Below, piece by piece: positions 8,638 through 16,796 of a stretch of DNA of 64,000 nucleotides. Within the stretch, counting starts at the first letter, position 1; every line of letters starts with the position of its first letter. Made by a program: the position numbers and the translations under genes. This DNA is from Streptomyces lucensis JCM 4490 (lineage in GTDB: Bacteria > Actinomycetota > Actinomycetes > Streptomycetales > Streptomycetaceae): assembly GCF_014650035.1 (NCBI RefSeq), contig NZ_BMUE01000013.1, positions 124,001-188,000 of the forward strand, written 5' to 3'. The notes beneath the pieces are model-generated. The model had not been told where the DNA came from, searched no databases, and saw only the letters and a list, made by a program, of their open reading frames with translations.

Positions 8638-9537
8638 ATGGACATCCGGCAACTCCGGACCTTTCACCGTGTGGCCACGCTGGGGAGCTTCACCCGGGCC
8701 GCGGCCGACCTCAACTACGCGCAGTCCAGCGTGACCGCGCAGATCAAGGGCCTCGAAGTGTCCCTCGGCAGCGAGCTGTTCGAGCGGGTCGCGGGCAAGG
8801 TCAAGCTCACTCCGGCGGGTACGCGGCTGCTGCCGTACGCCGGGCAGATGCTGTCGCTCGCGGACGAGGCGCGCGGGGTGGCATCGCCGGACGCGGGCCC
8901 CGAGGGCGTGCTGACGGTCGGGACGATGGAGAGCATCACCTCCTACCGGATGCCGGCCGTCCTGGAGTACTTCCACCACCGCTACCCTCGGCTGCAGATC
9001 GCGCTGCGGCCCAGCCTGTGCGCCGAGACCCTTCACTCGCTGCGGCAGGGGGTGTTCGACGCGGGCTTCCTGATGGAGGCCGAGACCCAGCACTCCGGTG
9101 TGCACAGCGAGGTGCTCGGCGTCGAGCCGCTCGTCATCGTGGCCGCCCCGGGTCACCGGCTGGCCGGCGAGGCCAAGGTGGAGACCGACGAGCTGCGCCA
9201 GGAGTCGGTGCTCGCGCCGGAGGCGGGGTGCGCCTACCGGGAGCTGCTGGAGGCGGAGCTGAACGACGGCTCGGGCGAGCCGGTGCCGTTCCTGGAGTTC
9301 GGCAACATCGAGGCGATCAAGCGCGGTGTCGGCGCGGGGCTCGGAATCAGCCTGCTGCCGCGGATGACGGTCGCCGACGAACTGGCCGCCGGCTCGCTGG
9401 TGCCGCTGGCCTGGGAGGCGCCGTTCGAGCTGTACACGCAGCTCGCCTGGCGCAAGGGATCGCAGCTCTCGCGTGAGCGCCAGGTGTTCGTGGAGCAGGT
9501 CATCGAATTCCTCACCCGGGAATACCAGGAATCCTGA
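8638..9537 (+). CDS. LysR family transcriptional regulator
   Basis: A 299-residue LysR regulator. The winged helix-turn-helix occupies residues 1-60 (MDIRQLRTFHRVATLGSFTR, then AAADLNYAQSSVTAQIK), and a substrate-binding domain extends from about residue 90 (GVLTVGTMES) to the end. The ATG at 8638 has GGGAGAG 5 bases upstream. Such regulators bind a small effector and usually control the next operon. The mutase operon starts 125 bases downstream on the same strand, so it is the probable target, with the effector perhaps an amino acid of that pathway. A CAATTCCG-centred dyad in front of both genes supports shared control. The effector cannot be read from sequence. Confidence 0.9.
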   Translation: MDIRQLRTFHRVATLGSFTRAAADLNYAQSSVTAQIKGLEVSLGSELFERVAGKVKLTPAGTRLLPYAGQMLSLADEARGVASPDAGPEGVLTVGTMESITSYRMPAVLEYFHHRYPRLQIALRPSLCAETLHSLRQGVFDAGFLMEAETQHSGVHSEVLGVEPLVIVAAPGHRLAGEAKVETDELRQESVLAPEAGCAYRELLEAELNDGSGEPVPFLEFGNIEAIKRGVGAGLGISLLPRMTVADELAAGSLVPLAWEAPFELYTQLAWRKGSQLSRERQVFVEQVIEFLTREYQES

Positions 9538-9571
9538 GGAATTCCATCGATCGATTCGGTCGATAAAGCTC

Positions 9572-9591
9572 ATCCGCAATTCCGAACGGAT
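9572..9591. promoter_or_regulatory. Candidate LysR operator upstream of the mutase operon
   Basis: Inverted repeat ATCC-N12-GGAT with core CAATTCCG, about 70 bases before the mutase S start. It has the same spacer length and core octamer as the dyad in front of the LysR gene, with the arms in reverse order. Confidence 0.4.
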
Positions 9592-9662
9592 CCTCTGGAC
9601 TCGGCTGCAGCCCGGCACGGAGACTAAAACAGTCACCGTTACAGAGGCAAGGAGAAGCCCTT

Positions 9663-10124
9663 ATGTCTCAAGTCATGCTCCCGGCGAAGAAGTTTGTCGT
9701 GTCGAGCGTGTCTTCCGACGCCCATATGTGGAATCTGGTGTTTCTGCAGTTGCTGCTCGAGGAGCAGGGCGCGGAAGTCACCAATCTGGGTGCGTGCGTG
9801 CCGGACGACCTCATCATCGAAGAGTGCCGGCGCACCCGGCCGGACGCCCTCGTCATCAGCACGGTGAACGGCCACGGCCACCTGGACGGACTGCGGCTGA
9901 TCCGCCGTATCCGCAGCGAGCCGGACCTCGTGGGGCTGCGCGTCGTCATCGGCGGGAAACTCGGGGTGCGCGGCGCGGAGAACATCGTATTCGCCGAGGA
10001 ACTCGCCCTCAGCGGTTTCGACGCGGTGTTCGAGGCGGATGCCGGTATCGACAGTTTCCAGGAATTCCTGGCGACGCTCGACGGCGCCGACCGGCCGGCA
10101 CTCACCACGGGAGCCGCCGCGTGA
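9663..10124 (+). CDS. glmS: Glutamate (methylaspartate) mutase small subunit, cobalamin-binding
   Basis: A 153-residue B12-binding protein, the sigma/S component of glutamate mutase. With subunit E and adenosylcobalamin it interconverts L-glutamate and (2S,3S)-3-methylaspartate. The cobalamin loop is SSDAHMWN, with D19 and the axial-ligand H21; the usual final Gly of DxHxxG is Asn24, which I recall in actinobacterial homologues. STVNGHGHLDG and VIGGKLG match the later SxL and GG elements. AAGGAG lies 8 bases before the ATG. Its stop overlaps the start of the E subunit by GTGA, so the two are coupled. It is the first gene of the operon. Confidence 0.9.
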   Translation: MSQVMLPAKKFVVSSVSSDAHMWNLVFLQLLLEEQGAEVTNLGACVPDDLIIEECRRTRPDALVISTVNGHGHLDGLRLIRRIRSEPDLVGLRVVIGGKLGVRGAENIVFAEELALSGFDAVFEADAGIDSFQEFLATLDGADRPALTTGAAA

Positions 10125-11464
10125 ACACACCGGCGCATACGAGGGAGAATTCCGTGGCCGATACCAGGCCGCGGGGACGGTTCTCCCGTCGAATACGCGA
10201 AGCCCACGCACAGGGCCGTCTCGTCGTGCAGCCGCGCATGGGTTTCGCGGATCTCGCCACCATGCGTGAGGGACTGCTCGGGGTGCGGGCCGCCGACGCC
10301 GCGGCGGTCGGCACGATCACCCTGGACAGCTACACCCGCGTCAACGACCACGACTCGGCGCGGGCCGCCCTGCGCACCGGCGCGGAGCTGAACGGCTTCC
10401 CGCTGGTGGCGCACGGGCCGGGGACCACCCGGCGGCTGCTGGACTCCGTGTCGGGGGACGACTTCCCCGTCCAGGTCAGGCACGGCTCGGCGCTGCCGTA
10501 CCCGCTGTTCCGGGCGATGGTGGCGGCCGGGGTGGACGCCACCGAGGGCGGCCCCGTCTCGTACTGCCTGCCCTACAGCCGGGCGCCGATCAGCGAGGCG
10601 GTGAAGGCGTGGGCGCAGTGCTGCGAACTGATCGCGGCGCAGCCGGACCCGATGCACCTGGAGAGCTTCGGCGGCTGCATGCTGGGGCAGTTGTGCCCGC
10701 CCAGCCTGCTGGTGGCGCTGAGCGTGCTGGAGGCGCTGTTCTTCCGTGAGCACGGACTGAGCGACATCTCGCTGAGCTACGCCCAGCAGACACACCCGGG
10801 GCAGGACCTGGAGGCGATCGCGGCGCTGCGCAGGCTCGCGGGCGAGCGGCTGGCGCAGGCCGACTGGCACGTGGTGCTGTACACGTTCATGGGGGTGTTC
10901 CCCCGGACCCCCGTGGGGTCGTTCCGGATCCTGGAGGAGAGCGTCCGGCTCGCGGTGCGCAGCGGCAGCGAGCGGCTGATCGTGAAGACCCCGGCGGAGG
11001 CGCACCGCATTCCGACGATCACCGAGAACGTGGACGCCCTGGAGTTCGCCGACTCGATCGCGCGGGACGAGGCGGGCCGGGCGCCGGAGGTGGAGGCGAC
11101 CGAGTCGGGGATCTACGAGGAGGCCCGGCTGCTGGTCGACAGCACCCTGGAACTCGCGCCGACCGTCGGTGAGGCGCTGATCCGCGCCTTCGCGCGGGGC
11201 CACCTGGACGTGCCGTACTGCCTGCACCAGGACAACGCCAACAGATCGCGGGCGTACGTGGACCCGGGCGGCATGCTGCGCTGGGCGGAGCCCGGGCGGA
11301 TGCCGCTGCGGGTGGAGCGCGGCCGCACCCGGCGGCCGGTCAGCGCCAAGGGGCTGCTGACGATGCTCGGCTTCAACGAGCGCCGTTTCGACCGCGAGCA
11401 GCTGACCCACGGGCACCTCAGGGGGCTGCAGTACGCCCCCCGTCGTCCCAGGAGTCTTTCGTGA
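10121..11464 (+). CDS. glmE: Glutamate (methylaspartate) mutase large subunit E
   Basis: A 447-residue E component of glutamate mutase, the TIM-barrel subunit that holds glutamate against the B12 cofactor of the S subunit. Recognisable stretches are ITLDSYTRVND, HGSALPYPLF, EGGPVSYCLPYSR, FGGCMLGQLCPPS and SYAQQTHPGQD, and near the C-terminus HQDNANRSRAYVDP and AKGLLTMLGFNE. The GTG at 10121 overlaps the S-subunit stop (GTGA); another in-frame GTG at 10154 is possible. In actinomycetes such pairs usually supply 3-methylaspartate to natural-product pathways rather than glutamate fermentation. The next enzymes (kinase, semialdehyde dehydrogenase, oxygenase) fit that reading. Confidence 0.92.
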   Translation: MNTPAHTRENSVADTRPRGRFSRRIREAHAQGRLVVQPRMGFADLATMREGLLGVRAADAAAVGTITLDSYTRVNDHDSARAALRTGAELNGFPLVAHGPGTTRRLLDSVSGDDFPVQVRHGSALPYPLFRAMVAAGVDATEGGPVSYCLPYSRAPISEAVKAWAQCCELIAAQPDPMHLESFGGCMLGQLCPPSLLVALSVLEALFFREHGLSDISLSYAQQTHPGQDLEAIAALRRLAGERLAQADWHVVLYTFMGVFPRTPVGSFRILEESVRLAVRSGSERLIVKTPAEAHRIPTITENVDALEFADSIARDEAGRAPEVEATESGIYEEARLLVDSTLELAPTVGEALIRAFARGHLDVPYCLHQDNANRSRAYVDPGGMLRWAEPGRMPLRVERGRTRRPVSAKGLLTMLGFNERRFDREQLTHGHLRGLQYAPRRPRSLS

Positions 11465-11564
11465 GCGCGCCCGGCGCACCGGCCCGGGCCCCGCGCCGGG
11501 CCGGGGTGCCGCCGCGCGGCCGGCTGCGCACGGTGGGCCGGTTCACCCGACCGAGGAGCATGTC

Positions 11565-12500
11565 ATGAACACACCTACCTTGGACTCGGTCCGCGAGCGC
11601 GGGGCGCTGCGGGCCGCGGTCAGCCGCGGCATCCGCGGTCTGTCGCTGCGCGACGGGGACGGCGGGTGGAGCGGACTCGACGCCGACGTCGCCCGGGCCG
11701 TCGCCGCGGCCGCCCTCGGCAGCTCGGACGCCGTCGAGTGGGCTCCCACCGACCCCGCGGACCGGCTCGGCCGACTGGCCGCGGGCGAGGTCGACCTGAC
11801 CGTCTGCAACGTCAGCTGGACCCTGGGCCGCGAGGCCGCGCTGCCCGTGCTGTTCGCGGGGGTCACCTGCTACGACGGCGAGGGGTTCCTGGTCCGCGCC
11901 GACAGCGGGATCACCCGTCCCGAGGAACTGGCCGGCCGGCGCGTGGCCGTGCAGGCCGGCACCACGAGCGCGGCCAACCTGGCCTCCTGGTACGGAGGCC
12001 GGGGGCTGTCGGTCGAGCCGGTCGCGTTCGCCACGCCGGGCGAGACGCTGGCCGCCTACGCCGCCGGCGAGTGCGCGGCGTACGTCCTGGACCGGGTCGC
12101 CCTCGCCGGTGAGCGGGCCGCGCTCGACGACCCGGCGGCTCACCGCATCCTCGACGCGGCCATCTCCCGGGAGCCGATGGCGGCGGCCGTCCGGGACGAC
12201 GACCCGGCCTGGTTCCGGCTGTGCCGGTGGGTGCTGCAGCTCCTCGTGTCCGCCGAGCACCACGCCGACGAGGTGGGCGAGCGGGACAAGGCACTCGCCC
12301 AGGCCGCCGAGACCGCGGGCGCGCACGGCCCCGCCGTCGGACTCGACCAGGACTGGGCCGCCCGGGTCCTGGACGCGGTCGGCACGTACGCGGACGTCTA
12401 CGAGCGCAATCTCGGCCCCGCCACCGGCCTCGCCGTACCGCGCGGACTCAACGAGCTGTGGACCAGGGGCGGCCTGCACTACGCCGTGCCCCTGCACTGA
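11565..12500 (+). CDS. AapJ-like periplasmic-binding-protein fold without signal peptide
   Basis: A 311-residue protein of the type II periplasmic-binding-protein fold, resembling the general L-amino-acid binding protein AapJ. GLDADVARAVAAA, CNVSWTLGREAALP, CYDGEGFLVRADSG and the C-terminal VGTYADVYERNLG with GGLHYAVPLH are shared features. It starts MNTPTLDSVRERGALR with no signal peptide, no lipobox and no membrane segment, and no ABC permease or ATPase is nearby. It therefore probably stays in the cytosol, either as an amino-acid sensor or as an enzyme evolved from this fold, as cyclohexadienyl dehydratase did. GAGGAG lies 7 bases before the ATG. The role in the pathway is unknown. Confidence 0.78.
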   Translation: MNTPTLDSVRERGALRAAVSRGIRGLSLRDGDGGWSGLDADVARAVAAAALGSSDAVEWAPTDPADRLGRLAAGEVDLTVCNVSWTLGREAALPVLFAGVTCYDGEGFLVRADSGITRPEELAGRRVAVQAGTTSAANLASWYGGRGLSVEPVAFATPGETLAAYAAGECAAYVLDRVALAGERAALDDPAAHRILDAAISREPMAAAVRDDDPAWFRLCRWVLQLLVSAEHHADEVGERDKALAQAAETAGAHGPAVGLDQDWAARVLDAVGTYADVYERNLGPATGLAVPRGLNELWTRGGLHYAVPLH

Positions 12501-12532
12501 CAACCGTCCCTACCCCCAGAAAGGCACTCCAC

Positions 12533-13528
12533 ATGAGTACCGACACAACGGCGACGAACCAGGAGAAGAAAGGAGCGGTCGAGCTGACGCTCGCCATGGT
12601 GCTCTCCGGCACCCTGGGCGTCTTCGTGATCGAGTCCGGCGCGTCGCCCTTCAACGTGGTGTTCTTCCGCTGCCTGTTCGGCACCGTCGCACTGGGTCTG
12701 TACTGCCTGGTGCGGGGCTTCTTCAAGAACCACGGGTTCACCGCCAAGAAGCTGGGCCTGGCGGCCCTCGGCGGCGCGTTCATCGTGTTCAACTGGGCTT
12801 TCCTGTTCAAGTCGTACGAGGGCACCTCGATCTCGGTGGCGACGGTCGTCTACCACACGCAGCCCTTCTACGTGATGCTCCTCGGCTCGCTGCTCTTCCG
12901 CGACAAGCTCACGGCCACCAAGTTCGGCTGGCTCGGCGTGGCGTTCGTGGGCCTGATCCTGGTCGCCGGGGTGTCGGCGTCCGACCTGACGGGCAGCGGT
13001 GACAGCTCCTACGTGGCAGGCCTCGGCTACGCGCTGCTCGCCGCCGTGTTCTACGCCGTCTCGACCCTGATCACCAAGCGGGTCACCGGGGTCCGGCCAC
13101 ATCTGGTGGCACTGGTGCAGCTGGTGCTCGGCATCTTCCTGCTGCTGCCGTTCACCGCGCTGAGCGAGACGAAGGGCCTCGGCGCCGACTGGGGCTGGCT
13201 CGTCGGGCTGGGCGTCATCCACACCTGCGTGATGTACGTCCTCATGTACTCCTCGTACCAGAAGCTGCCCACCCCGAAGATCGCCGTCCTGGCGTTCGTG
13301 TACCCGGCCGTGGCGATGCTCATGGACTGGGCCGTCTACGGACACAGCGTCAGCCTGCTGCAGGCGCTCGGCATCCCGCTGATCGTGGCCGCCAGCCTCG
13401 GCATCAACCTCGGGTGGTCCTTCAAGGGCCGGACCGCCGAGCCCACGCCCGCCGCACCCGCCGCCGGCACCGTCACCGCACGGGCCGCCGGGGCCAAGGT
13501 CGAGATCAACTCCGGAGGCACCCGATGA
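12533..13528 (+). CDS. EamA/DMT family transporter
   Basis: A 331-residue inner-membrane protein with about ten hydrophobic segments in two EamA repeats (first from GAVELTLAMVLSG, second from YVAGLGYALLAAVFYAVST). DMT transporters of this type commonly export amino acids and other small metabolites. Its place between the mutase and the kinase/dehydrogenase genes suggests export of the pathway product or release of a toxic intermediate. The hydrophilic Ala/Pro-rich tail after about residue 295 is not part of the transporter core. AAAGG lies 9 bases before the ATG. Its stop overlaps the next start by ATGA, so it is cotranslated with the dehydrogenase. Confidence 0.88.
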   Translation: MSTDTTATNQEKKGAVELTLAMVLSGTLGVFVIESGASPFNVVFFRCLFGTVALGLYCLVRGFFKNHGFTAKKLGLAALGGAFIVFNWAFLFKSYEGTSISVATVVYHTQPFYVMLLGSLLFRDKLTATKFGWLGVAFVGLILVAGVSASDLTGSGDSSYVAGLGYALLAAVFYAVSTLITKRVTGVRPHLVALVQLVLGIFLLLPFTALSETKGLGADWGWLVGLGVIHTCVMYVLMYSSYQKLPTPKIAVLAFVYPAVAMLMDWAVYGHSVSLLQALGIPLIVAASLGINLGWSFKGRTAEPTPAAPAAGTVTARAAGAKVEINSGGTR

Positions 13529-14568
13529 CCCGCGTGACCGACCCCACCGCACCCCGCATCGCCATCGTCGGCGCCACCGGCGCCGTCGGCAACACGCTCA
13601 TCGGCCTGATCGAGCAGCGCGGTCTGCGCTACCGCGACATGCAGCTGGTGGCCTCGGCCCGATCTGCGGGCACCGAGCTGGAGGTCGACGGCGTCTCCTA
13701 CCCGGTGCAGGCCGTGGACGAGTTCGACTTCTCCACCGTCGACCTGGCGTTCTTCTCCGCGGGCACCGAGGCGAGCCAGCAGTGGGTGCCGAAGGCCACC
13801 GCGGCCGGCGCCGTCGTCATCGACAACACCATCGCCTACCGCATGGACCCCGACACCCCGCTCGTCGTGCCGCAGGTCAACGCCCACGAGCTGGACCGGC
13901 GTCCGAAGTCCGGGGTGATCGCGAACCCGAACTGCTCGACCATCCCCCTGGTCCGGCTGCTGCGGGGGATCGAGCAGCGGTGGGGCGTGCGTCAGGCCGT
14001 GGTCAGCACCTACCAGGCCGCCTCCGGTCTGGGCCACCCGGGCGTCGAGGAACTGCGGGAATCCAGCCGGGCCGCCCTGGAGCACCCCGAGGAGCCGTAC
14101 CCGGCGAAGGAGTTCACGCCGTCGCTGGCCTTCAACGTCATTCCGAAGATCGACAGGTTCCTGGACACCGGCTTCACGCTGGAGGAGCAGAAGATGCTCC
14201 AGGAGTCCCGCAAGATCCTCGGCCTGCCCCACCTGGACGTCACCACCACCTGTGTGCGCGTGCCGGTCGTCAACGGCCACTCGGAGGCCGTGTGGATCGA
14301 GGCGCAGGGCGTGGTCGACCGCGCGGAACTCGTCGAGGTGCTGGCGGCGCTGCCCGAGGTGACGGTGCACGACCGGGAGTCGCCGCGCGAGTTCCCCACG
14401 CCGGCCACCATCGACGACCCCCACCGGGTGCACGTCGGCCGGGTCCGCGTGAACCCGAACAACCCGCGCGCCTTCTGGCTCTGGCTCGTCGCCGACAACC
14501 TCACCATCGGCGCCGCGCTCAACGCCATACAGATCGCCGAGGAACTCGTGGCCCGGGGGACCCTGTGA
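13525..14568 (+). CDS. Aspartate-semialdehyde dehydrogenase family enzyme
   Basis: A 347-residue homologue of aspartate-semialdehyde dehydrogenase, which reduces aspartyl-4-phosphate to the 4-semialdehyde with NADPH. The nucleotide loop GATGAVG is at residues 16-22, the catalytic Cys137 lies in NPNCST, and His252 in NGHSEAV is the expected acid/base. The length is normal. It overlaps the transporter stop (ATGA) and the kinase start (GTGA). Because it travels with a methylaspartate mutase and its own kinase, the physiological substrate may be 3-methylaspartyl phosphate; that is inference. The alternative is a second aspartate-family supply line for a precursor such as 2,4-diaminobutyrate, or a resistant copy of the housekeeping enzyme. 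Confidence 0.92.
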   Translation: MTRVTDPTAPRIAIVGATGAVGNTLIGLIEQRGLRYRDMQLVASARSAGTELEVDGVSYPVQAVDEFDFSTVDLAFFSAGTEASQQWVPKATAAGAVVIDNTIAYRMDPDTPLVVPQVNAHELDRRPKSGVIANPNCSTIPLVRLLRGIEQRWGVRQAVVSTYQAASGLGHPGVEELRESSRAALEHPEEPYPAKEFTPSLAFNVIPKIDRFLDTGFTLEEQKMLQESRKILGLPHLDVTTTCVRVPVVNGHSEAVWIEAQGVVDRAELVEVLAALPEVTVHDRESPREFPTPATIDDPHRVHVGRVRVNPNNPRAFWLWLVADNLTIGAALNAIQIAEELVARGTL

Positions 14569-15704
14569 CGGAGACGCCACCGACGGGGGCCCAGCAGCCC
14601 CCCGCGGTACTGAAGTTCGGCGGCTCCAGCTTCCGCACGCTGGCCGCGTACCAGCACCTGGCCGAGGCGCTGTCCCGGCGGGTCGAGGAAGAGGGAACGC
14701 GCCTGGTGGTCGTGGTGAGCGGCCAGCCCGGTGAGACGGAGCAGTTCCGGGAACGGCTCAGCCAGGTCAACCCGCACCCGGAGGACGAGACCGTCGCCGG
14801 TCTGCTGACCCTCGCCGACACGGTGGGCGCGCAGCTGCTCGCCACCGCGCTGCACCGCACGGGCCGCACGGCCACGGTGCTCGCCGGCCACCAGCTGGGG
14901 CTGACCACGGACTCCGCCTTCATGTGGGCCCGGTTGGAGCACACCGACCCCGAGCCGCTGCGCACGGCGGTCCGTGACCACGAGGTCGTGGTGGTGCCTG
15001 GCGGCCAGGCAGCGGACCGGGAGGGCCGGCCGACCTGGCTGGGCAAGAACAGCTCGGACCTGTCGGCCGTGGCGGTGGCCGCGGCGGTCGGTGCGCGCGC
15101 CTGCGAGATCCACTCGGACGTCGACGGCATCTACAGCTCCGACCCGCACCTGATCACGGGTGCCCGGCTGCTGGGCGAGGTGTCCTACAACACGGCCGCG
15201 CTGATGTCGCTGTACGGCGCGAAGGTGCTGCACCGCCGGGCCGTCCGGCTCGCCCAGCGCAACCGCATCGAGATCGTGTGCCGCTACAACCGGCCGCCGT
15301 TCCCGCGCGGTTCGGTGATCGGGACCGCCGGTTCGTCGGTGGCCGCGGTCGTCCTCAACCAGCGCTCGACGGCGCTGCGGTACGCGACGGAGGAGCTCGC
15401 CGACCGGGCGTACACCGTCTTCCACGGCGCCAACATCGACGTCGTCCGGCTGACGTCCGGCCCGCTGGTCGCCGTCACCGGCGGATTCGTCGACCTTCCC
15501 GAGTTCCAGCGGCGCAACGGGCTGACCCCCGGTGAGTACGCGGGCATCCCGGTGACCGCGGTGCGCGGCAGCCAGGTGGCCACCCGGCTCGCCGTGGACG
15601 AGGAGGACGCGCTGCACCTCACGCAACGCCTGCACGACCACGTGAACCGTCCCGGCGCGGACCTGTCCCCGGACGCGCCCCTGCTCGAGATGCAAGGAGT
15701 GTGA
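14565..15704 (+). CDS. Aspartate kinase family protein with degenerate regulatory domain
   Basis: A 379-residue amino-acid kinase-fold protein. KFGGSS at residues 17-22 is the aspartokinase nucleotide motif (KFGGTS in most), LGKNSSDLSAVAVAAA is the RGGSDTTA-equivalent region, and EIHSDVDGIYSSDP matches the kinase core. It should phosphorylate the beta-carboxylate of aspartate or a close analogue. After about residue 260 the usual paired ACT domains that bind Lys/Thr are short and poorly conserved, which suggests loss of feedback inhibition. It is clearly shorter and more diverged than housekeeping Streptomyces aspartokinase. The GTG start overlaps the dehydrogenase stop. Confidence 0.86.
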   Translation: MTETPPTGAQQPPAVLKFGGSSFRTLAAYQHLAEALSRRVEEEGTRLVVVVSGQPGETEQFRERLSQVNPHPEDETVAGLLTLADTVGAQLLATALHRTGRTATVLAGHQLGLTTDSAFMWARLEHTDPEPLRTAVRDHEVVVVPGGQAADREGRPTWLGKNSSDLSAVAVAAAVGARACEIHSDVDGIYSSDPHLITGARLLGEVSYNTAALMSLYGAKVLHRRAVRLAQRNRIEIVCRYNRPPFPRGSVIGTAGSSVAAVVLNQRSTALRYATEELADRAYTVFHGANIDVVRLTSGPLVAVTGGFVDLPEFQRRNGLTPGEYAGIPVTAVRGSQVATRLAVDEEDALHLTQRLHDHVNRPGADLSPDAPLLEMQGV

Positions 15705-15709
15705 CACCC

Positions 15710-16750
15710 ATGACCGCCACCACCGTCCACACCGTCCCGGCCGCCGAGCCCGTCACCACCGAGACCTTCCGCGAGATCGCGCTCTCCGACGACGTGCGCG
15801 ACCTCCTCGGGGACCAGCTGCGGCGCCTGCCCGATCCGAACATCGACATCGACCACTCCACGGCCCGGCTGCTGCAGATCTTCTCGACGCTGCCGACCGC
15901 GCTGCTGCAGCAGGTCCTCGACTTCGGCCGGCACATCGACACCCCCGGCGTGACCCTGATCAGCAATCTGCCGGTGGACGCCGAGCTGCCCGACACCCCG
16001 TCGGACGGCGGGCCGAGCCGGGAGAAGAAGTCGTACGTGGCGGAGGGCGTACTGCTCGGCCTGAGCGGTCTGCTCGGAGAGCCGATGGGCGTGCTCACCG
16101 AGAAGGCCGGGCAGCTGGTGCACGACGTCATCCCGGTCGCGGGAGGAGCGATGACCCAGACCAACCAGGGGTCGGAGGCCTTCCTCAACTTCCACAGCGA
16201 CATCATGCACGACGTGATCGGCCGGTACGACGTGGCCAACCCCGACTTCCTGGTGCTCAGTTGCCTGCGTGCCGACCACGAGGGCGTGGCCGGCACCTTC
16301 TACGCCGACGCCCGTGACATCTCGGCCGCACTGCCCCCGGAGGTGCTCGACACGCTGCGCAGCCCGCTGTTCCGGCTGAACGCGCCGGGCAGTTACGTGC
16401 GGGACGTCGCCGGCGGCCAGGAGGTGCTGTCGGAGCCGGTGCCGATGATCAGCGGCCACCAGGACTTCCCGGAGATCGCGATCTCCGCCAACGGCGTGCA
16501 CCCGCTGACCAGCGGGGGGCGCGAGGCCCTGGAGACGCTGCAGCAGGTCTGCCGCCAGGTCGCGCACAGCGTCAACCTGGCGCCGGGCCAGGCGCTGCTG
16601 ATCAACAACCGCAAGGGGGTGCACGCCCGGTCCGCCTTCACGGCCCGCTACGACGGCCGGGACCGCTGGCTGCAGCGGACGTACGTGCGCCGGAGCCTGT
16701 GGAACGTGCGCTACCGCGTGACGGAGGGCAACCGCCGCGTGCACTACTGA
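15710..16750 (+). CDS. Fe(II)/2-oxoglutarate-dependent oxygenase, clavaminate-synthase-like
   Basis: A 346-residue member of the TauD/clavaminate-synthase-like group that includes the amino-acid hydroxylases AsnO and VioC. The iron-binding facial triad is H162-S-D164 (NFHSDIMHD) with a distal His near 305 (KGVHARSAF) followed by an Arg for 2-oxoglutarate. AsnO and VioC have HxE; here it is HxD. Expected chemistry is C-H hydroxylation, or desaturation or cyclisation, of an amino acid. The ATG at 15710 was chosen because AAGGAG at 15694-15699 is well spaced from it and too close to the GTG at 15701. It is the last clear gene of the mutase operon and is probably the tailoring step on a 3-methylaspartate-derived compound. 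Confidence 0.88.
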   Translation: MTATTVHTVPAAEPVTTETFREIALSDDVRDLLGDQLRRLPDPNIDIDHSTARLLQIFSTLPTALLQQVLDFGRHIDTPGVTLISNLPVDAELPDTPSDGGPSREKKSYVAEGVLLGLSGLLGEPMGVLTEKAGQLVHDVIPVAGGAMTQTNQGSEAFLNFHSDIMHDVIGRYDVANPDFLVLSCLRADHEGVAGTFYADARDISAALPPEVLDTLRSPLFRLNAPGSYVRDVAGGQEVLSEPVPMISGHQDFPEIAISANGVHPLTSGGREALETLQQVCRQVAHSVNLAPGQALLINNRKGVHARSAFTARYDGRDRWLQRTYVRRSLWNVRYRVTEGNRRVHY

Positions 16751-16776
16751 TCCGCCGGCAGGTTCCGGCCGGGTGC

Positions 16777-16796
16777 GCCGCTCAGTGACGAGCGGC
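16777..16796 (+). terminator. Possible terminator after the oxygenase gene
   Basis: A 7-bp GC-rich stem (16777-16783 with 16790-16796) with a 6-base loop, starting 27 bases past the stop of the last operon gene. It is short, so tentative. Confidence 0.45.

Noticed and set aside
9538..9662. Possible cobalamin riboswitch before glmS
   Set aside because: No B12-box core in this 125-base region; only the inverted repeat listed as a candidate operator.
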